Of a stretch of DNA of 64,000 bases, positions 43,510 to 55,130 are shown one piece after another. Where the stretch lies: NCBI RefSeq assembly GCF_011397635.1, contig NC_064773.1, forward strand, positions 1,355,001 through 1,419,000, given 5' to 3'. The notes under the pieces were generated by a model, which did no database searches, was not told where the DNA came from, and worked only from the letters and a program-made list of their open reading frames with translations. The number at the start of each line of letters is the position of its first letter. Position 1 is the stretch's first letter. The DNA is from Epinephelus fuscoguttatus (Eukaryota; Chordata; Actinopteri; Perciformes; Serranidae). The position numbers and the translations under genes were made by a program.

Positions 43510-46230
43510 ATAAATGTTCTCGTTAACAGGGCATTTGCTGTCGTCTTAACGCACATTTGACATGACATTATATTTTTACCTGTTAAGACGAACAAATTTG
43601 AAATATCAGTACGAACATCAAAATAAACGCTCAGAGCCCTTCCATGTTCACTACCTTCATCTGATGTTTTCCCGTTGAGGTTTTGATTTGATATAAGGGC
43701 AGGTGAGCGTGATATGTATATAATATATAGTCTTAATTTTGTCATCGGTTATAATATGTGATTAGCATCTCAAGACCACAATCGTAAGTTTTCCAGTAAG
43801 TTAACGTCTGCAGTATCTGGGGTCGCTGATATACTTTGAGCACTGACCTGTTGGTTTCAGTGCAGTTTGAACACCTACCAGCTGATGACATGAATTAGAT
43901 TAAACACTCATGGTGTCATAGACGAACAACTGCCAGAATAATGTGGTCACCAGTCGTAGATACAGGGACACAAATACACAAACATAATGAACAGACAATA
44001 AGAAAACAAAGACTTTACTTACTCTAATTATTCCCAAGACTGTCAGTGATCCCAACAGGTACAGTTTGTCCCGACAACAACAACAACCAGTAGCTAAAGT
44101 TTATGAGACAGGCTGCTTCAGACGAGGTGACAGTCTTGATTAAGCACCCAGCAGGACAGACGATATGTTTTCCTTCTGTAGTAACGGAGAGTCTGAGCAG
44201 AGTTTGACTGTGCGTCTATAAAAGCTGTGACAGTAAACCACCAGTCAAAGTCCTCAGTGCGTGTGCCAGTAATCTGTCAGAGGAAATTCCTCCGAGCTGC
44301 TTTAAACTGAAACTACATGACATCAGAGCCCTGCGGGGAACTACAGGAGGCCGGAGACACCACAGGGTCACTGATCGATGTTGATCTGATTCACTTTCAG
44401 CAGACACTGCAGATATTATATCAATCTGTCTTCCACACTTTCATCATCCCCCCTTCATACACTCATTATTAAATCATGAAACTCTCGTCCTTATTCACCC
44501 TCCTTAAACCAGCTCCAACCAAATACTCCTCCGACCGTACGGAGACAGATTTGTGTCGATATTGTTAATGTGAGCAGATCAATAACACGTGTGCTAATGT
44601 GTTTAAACTGTTAATACACAAAACAACTCCCACAAATACATAAATAAGATTTGAAAACTCACAAAAAGCTTTTTGCGAATAAAACAAAGGATCAACAATT
44701 ACACAAATATGGAGATAAATGTATGTTAGTATTATTTGTTTGAACATATCGACAATGTGTGTGTTAATGTTTAATCTGTAAATGAGAAAAACCTTCCACA
44801 AATGTAAAAATAAGATTTGTAAACACACAAAAATATGTTACATAAATATAAAAAGAAAGTGTCTATAAAACATTTGTTGACAAATAAATGAAAAATATTT
44901 GTAAGTATCTTCCTAACGTTCACAATTTTTGATCAGATATTTGTGAATCTCATATGTATGCTTGTAGATAAGAATTTTACACCTTTTTAAATATTTTATT
45001 TCATTTTTATTTTCATTTAATCATCATGTTATTTTTTATTTTTGGTCAGTTTATTGGTTAGTTATTTATTTTTTTATTTTATTTTTATTTTATTGGCATT
45101 ACCTTGTTTTTTTATTTAATTTTATTGGTATTAACTTATTTTTCAATTTTCTGTTTTATTTTTTTATTTTTGGTATTATGTTTTTTTATTTTACTAGTAT
45201 TAATTCTTTTAAAACTGGAGTAGCTTTAAGGTTGTTCAACTCTTCTTATTCCACATACTGTTGATATTATCTGTCATTTTGCAAAGTCACAATACTTCAA
45301 AATAAATAAATATATTATTTTACTGGATTTTATTTTAATGATCTGCTGTGGCTCGACGCAGCAACGGGGTCGACCACACCTCCTCACTCAGGTAAAAGTT
45401 TCTGCTCCTTCCTTCCTCAGAGAAGTTCTCTGAATCACTCCTAAACTTGGACTCCGTCCTAAATATTTTGGCTGAGTTAGGAGCTCTGTGAGAGTGTTCT
45501 CAGATTGTTTGTGAATACGACCCCTGAAGTTTCAAGTTCCATCAGTCAGCACTTTATTATCAAATCAGATTTTAGGATACAGAAACAAGATGAAGTACAT
45601 GACCTGAATCCAGAACTGTGACGTGTTTAGAGGCTGAAGCTCAGCACAGACTTTGGACGCCACATTAATAAACATTAATCCCAAATTATTTTGTCTCTTC
45701 GTTCCAAACAGAGCTCCGATCACTCTGTGGAAGTGTTCACAGCTGCTGCAGTGAAGCTGGTTTCACACTGAAGTTTCACACTGTACAGATGAACACACAC
45801 ACACACACACACACACAGAGTGGTGATAGTACAGTAATTGTGTGCAGTAGTGATGTGGGATTAATGGGCGCCTCAGGCTGCAGATAGGAACCTTAATCAT
45901 CCATCAGCTCTGACAGCTGATATAATGATTACACAGCACACAAACAGGAGCTGTCATCTCTCACTGTTTCCTCCACCACTCCTGAGGAAACAACCAATTT
46001 ACTGTGAACATTTCAATTTAACTCACTCTGTCTCTCTCCACAGCTGATTGGTTGTGAAATACTGCAGAGCACAACAAAAAGTGCTTCAGCTACAACCGAT
46101 AGTACCACGATCCTGGAGACGACTCTGTCAGACACTGGTGAGTATTTACACTCTTTACTACGTTAGAAGTTCACACACCTCACACACCTCACACACCTCA
46201 CACACCTCACAGTGAAAATACTCCACGACA
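43510..46230. other. Intergenic, AT-rich, no gene
   Basis: The core at about 44980-45200 is dominated by T with 'tttttattttattttt' runs. A CA run lies at 45789-45818. No exon was recognised. Confidence 0.5.
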
Positions 46231-46235
46231 TGTAA

Positions 46236-47770
46236 AAGTAGTGTTTCCTGTCGGGATAGTGGCACAAAACTGGTTGTTTTTTACAGAGACACTGCAGAAT
46301 TTCTTTCCTGTGTTTCCTGTCGGGATAGTGGCATGAAAAGCAGTTGTTTTCTGTCGCTACATTTGCTGAGAGGATAGCACGACAAAACTGCTTATTTTAC
46401 AATGAGGAAAACTCTGTGTGTGTGTGTGTGTGTGTGTGTTCCATGTTTTTCTCCTCACTGACTTGGTCAATCCATGTGAAATTTGGCACAGTGGTAGAGG
46501 GTCATGGGAGGATGCCAATGAAGCAATATTACATCAATTGGCCAAAGGGGGGCGCTATAGCAACCCACTGAAATGTCAAACTTTGAATGGACATATCTCA
46601 TGCCCCGTATGTCGTAGAGACATGAAACTTTGCACAGAGATGCCTCTCCTCATGAGGAACACATTTGCCTCAAGAACCCATAACTTCCGCTTATAGAGAT
46701 TTTCCGCCATTTTGAATTGTTTGAAAAACACTTCAAATGGATCTCTTCCTAGGAAGTTTGAGCGATCTGCATGAAACTGGGTGAACATAATCTAGGGAGC
46801 AATATCTAAAGTTCCCTCTTGGCAAAAGTTGGAAAACTTCCTAAAACTGAGCTTCTATAAGGCAATGAATATTGCGGAGGGCGTGGCTCATCACATAAAG
46901 GTGTAGAACATCTCAAGGGTTTCACCCATCACCATGCAACTTTGTAGGCATATGACCACACATAATCTGAGGGGACCCCTCCATTATTGAGCCCATCAAA
47001 CAAAATGGGGGCGCTAGAGAGCTCATTTCTTATCTAGGCCTAACCGCCATATGGATTTTTACTAAACTTGGTAGATATGTAGAACAGGACGCCTCAAGGT
47101 GACTGGAGAAATTTAACTCTAATTGGCAACTGGGTGGCGCTATAACAACAGAAAAATTCACCAATACATGCATTTCCTGCTGTCATGGTGGTTTTTACTA
47201 AGAAATCTCAGCATTTCCTTTCAGGATAGTGGCAAGAAATATGGTCATTTTTTTACCAGGACGTTGCTGCATTTCTTTCCTGGACTGTAGCATGAACAGC
47301 ATTTCCTGTCAGGATAGTGCCACCAAAAGTGGTTGGTTTTTTTTTTTACTAATACACTGAAGGTTTTCCTGCTGTCAAAGCGGTTTTTACTAAGACATCT
47401 CAGCATTTCCTTTTGGGATCGTGGCACGAAAGATGGTCATTTTTTTTAAGGAGACATTGCCGCCTTTCTTTCCTGGATTGTGGCATGAACAGCAGTTGTT
47501 TTTGCCAAGCCATTGCAACATTTCCTGCCTCTATAGTGGCACGAAAAACTGTCATTTTTACAGACATATTGTTGCGCTTCCTGTTGGGATAGTGCCACCA
47601 AAAGTGGTTGGTTTTTTTTTTACCAATACACTGCAGCTTTTCCTGTCTTCATAGAAGTTTTTACCAGGACATTTCAGCATTTCCCACCAGGACAATGGCA
47701 TGAAAAACAGTCATTTCTTACCAATAAATTGCAGTGATGGCGGCATGAAAAGCAGTACTTTTTTACAGCA
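46236..47770. repeat. Degenerate ~55-bp tandem repeat split by a 0.75-kb insertion
   Basis: Units of the type 'tttcctgtcgggatagtggc' + 'acgaaaa' + 'gttgtttttacc' occur at 46236-46430 and again at 47196-47770 in many diverged copies. The intervening 46440-47195 is a different element. Confidence 0.7.
46440..47195 (+). repeat. Dispersed element with 'ggcgctat' motifs inside the tandem repeat
   Basis: It contains 'aaaggggggcgctatagcaa', 'aaaatgggggcgctagagag' and 'aactgggtggcgctataaca' together with 'catgaaactttgcacagag' type phrases, a signature of a very common fish non-coding repeat. It has no coding capacity. Confidence 0.6.
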
Positions 47771-47774
47771 CATT

Positions 47775-49045
47775 GGTGATGTGAAAAGTATCTGAAGCTG
47801 TTACGTTTTGGTGGTCAGAGAAATGTAGTGCTGTAAAAAGAACAATATTTGCCTCTGAGATGTAGCGGCAAGCGGAGCCCAGAATACTTTAAAGTAAATG
47901 TAGGAATATATTTGTGTTAACAGCTGAGAACAAAGACGAACAAAACACGAGCCTATTACTGTAAAATGTTGTTTGTTAAACCTCAGAAAATCAAAGTTTC
48001 ACAATGAAAAAGCAACAAATTGATTTCATTTAGTATTAATAGAGCCTTCCCAGTATTGGAGCTGAAAATATGAGGTTGTCCTCAGGGTGGCGCTGCAGGA
48101 AAGCTCATTGAAACCAGCAGGGTTCGTCCTCTGGAGACCATCACTGTGATCAGTGAGTTCCATGTAAATCTGACCAACAGGAGGCCAGTGATATTTTATA
48201 TTAGTTTAATTTCCAGCAGCAGGTCGTTGAATCTTAACTTTACACCACACAGATTAATCACTGACATCTCTTCCCAAAACAATCTTGGATTCACTTTGGG
48301 AGCTCATTTGAAAACAGACGACTGGACCGTGTTCAGTTCAAACAAACAACACACAGCGAACAGTAGAAGAAGAAGATGGGAGCAGAGACGACAGACTGAA
48401 GCTGCTGGCAGCTGCAGAAACGCCACTCACCATCAGAGGAGGAAGATTGTGTAAATCTGCTTAAACAGACTTTGGCTTCATGCAACATTAATGTGAAGAG
48501 CTGCTGACAATACAGAGGGCCGTCTGTGCAGGCGACTGACTGGCAGCTGAGTGTGTGGTGGAGTCACTCATGTGGTAAACTCTCTGCTGTAGTGTCTGCA
48601 GAGCTGGGCATTAAATTCATAAGAGTTATTACAGCATCATCTCAGTATTGATGTTTGTACAGTTTGACTGCCAGTTCGTAGATACTGTAGTGATTTACAG
48701 CTCCAGTGTGTCGGATTCAGGACGATGGACTGTCAGAAATATAATAGAATATCATCAGTGTGTTTCCTTCACTGTTTAATCAGCTGAAAATAAGAATCAT
48801 TGTGTTTTTGTTACCTCAGAATGAGACGTTTATATATATAACAAAAACACACCAGTTCTTATTTCTGTCGCCCTGTTTTCTGTGGTGTGTCCCACACCAT
48901 TGGTCCTGTTTTTTGGGGGGTTTTCCAGAGCCCTTCAGTGAATAAAATCCCTGTGATTGTCAGTTCAGCTCAGTGCACGTAAAGAGAAATAAAAGTGAGG
49001 GAAGTAAACAAAGAGCTGAAGTCAACAACCACCAACTTTCACCCA
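47775..49045. other. Intergenic, nothing recognised
   Basis: No exon or defined repeat. Confidence 0.5.
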
Positions 49046-49049
49046 GCAG

Positions 49050-49390
49050 GCCGGTGTTCACTTCCTGTAAGATTGTAAAGCCAAACCCTGTTCTTGTTTC
49101 CTAAACCCAACCACGTGTGTGTGTTGTTGAAGGAAAAAAAAAAAACATCAGTTGGTGGTGTTGTACCGACGTAGTGCTTTTATTTTGAAAGAGACTGTAT
49201 CAAACTGTACATTTCCTGTGAAAACAGAAGTGTATTTTGAAAACAGACAATGCATGTAACAGGCTGAAGTTGACACGGCGTCCCAGAACGTCAACAACCA
49301 GCACACCCAGGGTACCTTGGACGCCATATGTGGACGTGGAAAGTCCATGACCAAACGTGGACATGTGACGAGGTCACAGTGAGGATGATG
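49050..49390 (-). repeat. R1 repeat, copy f
   Basis: The reverse complement matches copies a and c over the full left half, including 'aaagcactacgtcggtacaa' and a single unit of the copy-a minisatellite. Confidence 0.85.
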
Positions 49391-49394
49391 ATGT

Positions 49395-49777
49395 CATCAC
49401 AGTAAAATCTCAATCACTGAACATTCACTCACAGTGTTCATGTTCAAACTGACTTTACAAAGTGCTGTTGTGTGTATCTGTCTTTCTCACCTCTCCTGTT
49501 GTTCTCCTCACTGCTGCTGTTCCTCACCTGTCCACCAGGTGTCCTCAGTGTCACCTGACAACCATCAGTCATTAATCACAGTTAACCATCAGCCTCGTCT
49601 CTTCAGCAGACTGGTGTTGTTTCAGCTTTAAAGACCTGCAGAGTTTATTTAACTCCTGAGATCTGATTTAAGTTTAAATCTTCATCTGAAAATGTGTTTT
49701 AGTTTCAATCAAATTTAGTTGTAACGGATTTTGATTAGTTTTAGTCAACAAAAACATTTCAGTCTAGGTGGCACCAA

Positions 49778-49843
<66 letters not shown>

Positions 49844-50155
49844 CCCACCTTGTTTCATTCCCTTGTTCCCTCTTTTTGTCCTTCCTTGCTCCTTCAGGCC
49901 ACATCCTCCCTTCACTCCTTTTTCCTTAACTGCCTTGAGAAAAGAAAAGAAATAAAGTAATATAGAAAGTGTTGAAGACATTTGATAGTGTTCAGTTATG
50001 TAACACCTCTGCTTCTGCGACTGTCGCCATCTTGTTTTGTGGAACCACAAGTGACCATGTTTGGACGAGAGGGTGGAGCTGTGGAGGAGCGAGGGGTGGA
50101 TCTGACTGAGAAGCCGAGGCCACTATCAGCAGACAGCCTGTCACTCAAAGAGGCC
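49395..50155. other. Intergenic except for the GATA run
   Basis: No gene recognised. The (GATA)n run is annotated separately. Confidence 0.5.
49780..49843. repeat. (GATA)n microsatellite, 16 units
   Basis: These are perfect GATA tetramers without interruption. Confidence 0.97.
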
Positions 50156-50159
50156 CCGC

Positions 50160-50370
50160 CCATAATGATGAGTAACTTTAATAAAACGGAAACAGGTGAG
50201 TTATATAAAATTCAGCCCCGTACAGTCGCCATGACAGTTAACTGTTTTTTGTACAAGGCTGTAAACATGTTTATTTAAGTTTTAACACGAGGGTCTGTGT
50301 CAGAGGAACCGAGGTCTTTGGTTTCATTTCTCATCCTCAGAGGTCGACGCTCGCTGTTGTCTTATTAAAC
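50160..50370 (+). repeat. R4 repeat, partial copy
   Basis: It shares the 'cagttaactgttttttgtac'-type core and 'ttctcatcctcagaggtcga' with the copy at 42860. Confidence 0.55.
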
Positions 50371-50718
50371 AAACAAAAGTATGTATCAAACTATTTATGA
50401 CTCATACTGGAGTTGAGGCGTCTCTTCGTCACGGATGAATACTTGTCGTGGGTGTGTTGGTTTTAGAGGGAGGAGATTTATTCTGCTTCCTTGTTTGTGT
50501 TATATGAACGTATGATGATGAAGCACCTTCCTGTTTTATGAGACTTTTATGCAGCATATTTTCGCTCTCAACACTTGTATAGCAGAGCAGTTTCCATCAG
50601 GATTAATAAAGTTTTATATTTTCCTTATTTAGGGTCAAAGACAGGACAGTTAATCCAGCACTGTCAAGAGATATTAGAAGTAAATTTACTCATTTACTCA
50701 TATAGATATTATTACACC

Positions 50719-51577
50719 CAGAGATGGGCAAAAATACTTCAAAATGAATTTTGATACAAAATACCCCTCATATAAATGTATCAAAATAAAATACATGTAT
50801 TTTGTATTTTCAAATACAGAAAACACTTTTTTTTCTTTTTCTTTTAGCAGCGACCCGCAGCTCTATGGGTCACTCTGTCGGTCGGTCGGTCAGTCCACAA
50901 AGCTTTTCGTGAATAACTCAAAAAGTCCTTGACCAAGAATGCTCAAAATTTGCATACTGCAACTAGAGACCATGAGTAACTGTGCCAGAAAGAATGCCCA
51001 CCATTCGTCCATAGGTGGCGCTATACTAACCAATTCAAATCTTTTTGTGAATAACTCAAAAAGTCCTTGACCAAGAATGCTCAAAACTGACATGCTACAA
51101 TTAGAGACCACAAGTAACTATGCCAGAAAGAACAACCGTGATTCGTCAATTAATGCGTGATAGTGACAAATTTGGTCGCAGCTATTGTAAATTTGCGCTT
51201 GTTCTCTCACAATTTGGTGTACCAAAAATATTATTCATTGATTCAGATTTAGATTCAGACAACTCTACTGATCCCACGTGAGGCAACTGAATGGCCCAAG
51301 ATTAAAAAACATATAGATAAAAATATATTTTTTTTAAATAAATAAAAAATATTGTTACATCCAATATATTAAGAATGTGTAGCCTATTATTTTTGTTTTT
51401 TGATTCATGGAGAAAGTATTCTGAGTATTTTAAATATAAAATTACTCCACTCAAAAGTATTTTGTTACAAATTACATTTGCTTTTTATCGTCCTTCTCAA
51501 ATACTAATTACAAAATACTCAAATGTAACTGAAATACATATTTTAAATACAAGCAATAGAAATACTGCCCATACCTG
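50719..51577. mobile_element. hAT non-autonomous element with perfect 8-bp target duplication
   Basis: attacacc occurs directly on both sides (50711-50718 and 51578-51585). The ends are CAGAGATGGGCA and TGCCCATACCTG, short inverted repeats typical of hAT. The subterminal DNA is rich in 'aaatac' motifs. There is no transposase. The interior carries a 138-bp tandem duplication (starts at 50903 and 51041: 'gaataactcaaaaagtcctt', 'gaccaagaatgctcaaaa'). Confidence 0.92.
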
Positions 51578-51924
51578 ATTACACCTCGTCAAAGCTTTTT
51601 AGGATGGGCCTGATACATGATAGAGAGTGTTGGAGGTGTGAGGATGTGTTGGGCACATTGTTGCACGCTGTGTGTGAACGCTCTGTGGTTCTTCCTTCTG
51701 GAAAGGAGTGCTGGTGAAACTTGGTGAACATGAAGAGCAGTCAGCGCTTAAACTGACAGGAAGTTAAGTCCATCAGCTGCTGTTCTCTGTGAAGGGAACA
51801 TTTTTATATTTAACAGACGGTTGTCAGGCTCATCAGGAGCGTTGTGTTACTGAGGAGAACACATGAAACTGACTGTTACAGCTCAAGTTTGTTGTTGCTG
51901 TCAGCAGAGTCATGCCTCTAAAAG

Positions 51925-52260
51925 CACCAGAGGAAACTGTTGGCACTGTTGTTCTGCACACAGATTTGTGCATTTCATATTTATCATATCAACGGTTCAA
52001 GTGACATAGTATATGAGCTGGTTTTTCACCTGGAGGTGGAGGGGATGGTGTCACACCTCAGCAAGATGCCTGCCAAGCTGCAGACAGCTGTTCAACACCA
52101 ACACACAACAACAAAAGCGTGTTGTTTGTGTGCCTAAACCAACCCACACCTTAACGACAGTGTTGTTGAAAAATAAAGTTTAAATGTATCCGCCAGCCCA
52201 CAGAATAACATGCAAATGTAACGTATCCACAGTTTACAGAAAAGTACAATGGCAGTATTT
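51925..52260 (+). repeat. R3 repeat copy
   Basis: 'ggaggtggaggggatggtgt', 'atgcctgccaagctgcagac' and, inverted at the end, 'cagtttacagaaaagtaca'. Confidence 0.6.
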
Positions 52261-52317
52261 TTCTGGTGAGTGGGTTTGTTAAAAACATCCTAAAGTAAAG
52301 TCACGATGTGTTGAAAC

Positions 52318-52380
52318 TGGTTAGCATTGTCGCCTCACAGCAGGAGGGTTCCTGGTTTGAACCCTGGGGTGTGGAGTTTG
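52318..52380 (+). repeat. tRNA-like SINE head (A and B boxes)
   Basis: tggttagcattg (52318-52329) fits an RNA polymerase III A box, and ggtttgaaccc (52354-52364) differs from a tRNA B box by one base; they are about 25 bp apart. The downstream body continues straight into the 44-bp satellite. It is a tRNA-derived SINE start; the family name is not assigned. Confidence 0.7.
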
Positions 52381-53216
52381 CATGTTCTCCCCGTGTCAGC
52401 GTGGGTTTCCTCCAGGTGCTCTGACATGTTCTCCCCGTGTCAACGTGGGTTTCCTCCAGGTACTCCCACATGTTCTCCCTGTGTCAGCGTGGGTTTCCTC
52501 CAGGTGCTCTGACATGTTCTCCCTGTGTCAGCGTGGGTTTCCTCCAGGTGCTCTGACATGTTCTCCCTGTGTCAGCGTGGGTTTCCTCCAGGTGCTCTGA
52601 CATGTTCTCCCTGTGTCAGCGTGGGTTTCCTCCAGGTGCTCTGACATGTTCTCCCCGTGTCAACGTGGGTTTCCTCCAGGTGCTCTGACATGTTCTCCCT
52701 GTGTCAGCGTGGGTTTCCTCCAGGTGCTCTGACATGTTCTCCCTGTGTCAGCGTGGGTTTCCTCCAGGTGCTCTGACATGTTCTCCCTGTGTCAGCGTGG
52801 GTTTCCTCCAGGTGCTCCCACATGTTCTCCCTGTGTCAGCGTGGGTTTCCTCCAGGTGCTCTGACATGTTCTCCCTGTGTCAGTGTGGGTTTCCTCCAGG
52901 TGCTCCCACATGTTCTCCCTGTGTCAGCGTGGGTTTCCTCCAGGTGCTCCGACATGTTCTCACTGTGTCAGCCTGGGTTTCCTCCAGGTGCTCTGACATG
53001 TTCTCCCTGTGTCAGCGTGGGTTTCCTCCAGGTGCTCCCACATGTTCTCCCTGTGTCAGCGTGGGTTTCCTCCAGGTGCTCTGACATGTTCTCCCTGTGT
53101 CAGCGTGGGTTTCCTCCAGGTACTCCCACATGTTCTCCCCGTGTCAGCATGGGTTTCCTCCAGGTGCTCTGACATGTTCTCCCTGTGTCAGCGTGGGTTT
53201 CCTCCAGGTGCTCTGA
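52381..53216 (+). repeat. 44-bp satellite, 19 units, grown from a SINE body
   Basis: The unit is catgttctccctgtgtcagc plus gtgggtttcctccaggtgct plus ctga or ccca, and 19 x 44 = 836 bp exactly. The first unit is continuous with the SINE head. Since 44 is not a multiple of 3, the array is open in several frames, and the Ser/Cys/Phe/Gly-rich frames here are not genes. Confidence 0.95.
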
Positions 53217-53479
53217 CATGTGCGGGGTCGTCCTGGATGGGTACACGGACTCTGAGAGATCTAAGATCAAATGTGGTGCATTCATTCTCCCTTTGACACA
53301 ATATTCTTAATATCCTGTCGTGTGTTTTCATGTCTTGTAGTGTGTGCAGGTTTGAGACTAGATTAGAGAGAAGACCATCTGTGATGCAACCAGATTTTAA
53401 AATAGGTTAGGATTTTAAAACTCCTGTAGTCTAAGCCCGGCTGAAGTCATTCTTTCTCTTTTGGTTCCAGGGTTTCAAC
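53217..53479 (+). other. TRIM upstream region with a probable 5' UTR splice acceptor
   Basis: A pyrimidine-rich stretch (ttctttctcttttggttcc) ends in AG at 53469-53470, nine bases before the TRIM ATG. This implies a non-coding first exon further upstream and a coding region held in one exon. Confidence 0.55.
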
Positions 53480-55087
53480 ATGATGGCTGCCAACTGTCTG
53501 CCGAGTGAGGACCAGCTGCTGTGCAGCATCTGCCTGGAGGTGTTCACAGATCCAGTCACGTTACCATGTGGACACAACTTCTGCAAAAGCTGCATCACGC
53601 AGCACTTGAGATTTAATTCGCAGCGCCAGTGTCCCATGTGTAAAGAACAAGTTAATAGAAAATGTAAGCTGAAGGTGAATACCTTCATATCTGAGATGGC
53701 TGCTCAGTTCAGACAGTCAGCTGAAAGGAAATCAGGGGACAGCTCAGAGCAACAAGTTGAGACACCTGCAGAAGCTTCCTCTGACGTTCCTATTGGAACC
53801 AAACGCACTAGGCTGAAGTCCTGCCTGTGGTTAGGCCTGGCATGTCTGACCGTCGGCTTAGCAATTAACTACCAGCTTCATCAAACAATATCCAGCCTGA
53901 AAATCCATCAGCTGTTTGATACTGATGAGCACATGTGTCCTGTGCACGATAAACCTCTGGAGCTCTACTGCAAGGATGAACAGAAGCCCATATGTCAGAC
54001 CTGCGCTGATGCAAGTCACAAATTTCACCACATTGTTCCTCTGAAAGAAGAATACGAAGTGAAAAAGACAGAGCTTTTGAAAACAGAGGCTGCAATTTTG
54101 TATAAGATCGTGGAGAGGCAACTGAAGCTTCAGGAGATCAGACAATGGGCGAAGCTCAGCAAGGAAGCTACAGACAGAGAGAGGGCTGATGGTGTTCAGG
54201 TCTTCAACACTTTGATCCAGTCTTTGGAAAGAGCTCAGGCCGAGCTCATCGGGATGACTGAAGCCAAGCAGAAAACCACAAATAAACAGGCCAAAGATTT
54301 CATCCAAGGGCTGGAGCAGGAAATCTCTGAGCTGATCAGGAGACGCGATGAGGTGAAGCAGCTCTCACGCTCAGAGGACCACCTCCACTTCCTCCAGAGC
54401 TTCCCATCTGTGACTGCAGCTCCACTCGCCAACAAGTTGCCAGAGTTCAGTGTCTGTCCAGCATCGTATGGACGAATCCTGAGGACAACTCTGGTGACTG
54501 CGGTGGATCAGCTGACGAAGTCAGCCAGAAATAAGATGGAGAAGCTGGATGAAGCTGATCTGAAGAGCATTCAGCAGACAGCAGTAGATGTGACTCTGGA
54601 TCCTGACACTGCACATCCTACTCTGATTCTGTCTGATGATGGGAAACAAGTTCACTATGGTGGTGAGACCGAGGATGAAATCCCAGACAACTTTGTCCTG
54701 GGAAAGCAGGGTTTCTCTTGTGAAAGATTTTCCTACGATGTTCAAGTTAAAGGGAAGACGGTGTGGGTTTTAGGAGTGGTCAAGGAGTCTGTCAGGAATG
54801 AAGAACTTTACCAAAACTCTGAGAACGACTACTGGGCTATACTTCAGTTTCAAAAAGACTTCTTTGCACTCACTGGCAAGGCTGTTTCTTTCTCTGTCAG
54901 TGATCCGCCTGAGAAGGTCAGAGTGTTTGTGGATTATGAGGAGGGTCTGGTCTCCTTTTATAACGCAGATTCTGCAGCTCTTCTCTACTCCTTCACTGGC
55001 TGCTCCTTCACCGAGAAACTCTACCCAGTCTTCAGTCCTGGTTTTAGTGACTCCGCCCCTCTGATTATCTCCCCAGTCAACCAGTAA
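53480..55087 (+). CDS. TRIM E3 ubiquitin ligase, bloodthirsty/TRIM39-like, with a hydrophobic segment
   Basis: This 535-residue protein lies in one uninterrupted frame. The RING finger is complete: C15, C18, C30, H32, C35, C38, C51 and C54, so E3 ligase activity is expected. A B-box 2 follows (C153, H156, C164, E167, C172, C175, H180, H183); position 167 is Glu where Asp is usual. A coiled coil spans about 190-300, and PRY-SPRY about 368-535 (VTLDPDTAHPTLILSDD, VFVDYEEGLVSFYNADSAAL, YSFTGCSFTEKLYPVFSPG). Between RING and B-box, residues 114-133 (SCLWLGLACLTVGLAINYQL) form a hydrophobic stretch preceded by Lys/Arg, a possible membrane anchor. The family is implicated in antiviral and inflammatory signalling; substrates are unknown. 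MM start: either Met is possible. Confidence 0.93.
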   Translation: MMAANCLPSEDQLLCSICLEVFTDPVTLPCGHNFCKSCITQHLRFNSQRQCPMCKEQVNRKCKLKVNTFISEMAAQFRQSAERKSGDSSEQQVETPAEASSDVPIGTKRTRLKSCLWLGLACLTVGLAINYQLHQTISSLKIHQLFDTDEHMCPVHDKPLELYCKDEQKPICQTCADASHKFHHIVPLKEEYEVKKTELLKTEAAILYKIVERQLKLQEIRQWAKLSKEATDRERADGVQVFNTLIQSLERAQAELIGMTEAKQKTTNKQAKDFIQGLEQEISELIRRRDEVKQLSRSEDHLHFLQSFPSVTAAPLANKLPEFSVCPASYGRILRTTLVTAVDQLTKSARNKMEKLDEADLKSIQQTAVDVTLDPDTAHPTLILSDDGKQVHYGGETEDEIPDNFVLGKQGFSCERFSYDVQVKGKTVWVLGVVKESVRNEELYQNSENDYWAILQFQKDFFALTGKAVSFSVSDPPEKVRVFVDYEEGLVSFYNADSAALLYSFTGCSFTEKLYPVFSPGFSDSAPLIISPVNQ

Positions 55088-55130
55088 AGATGAAACTAAT
55101 CATTGCTTTTGCAACAATCTGCTATTTTAT

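Noticed and set aside
49780..49843. (GATA)n as a marker of a sex chromosome (Bkm-type repeat)
   Set aside because: A single 64-bp run is common on fish autosomes and gives no support for sex linkage.
52327..53296. Long Ser/Cys/Phe/Gly-rich frames over the first 44-bp array
   Set aside because: The period of 44 is not a multiple of 3, and the same peptide appears in every frame in turn. It is a satellite by-product.
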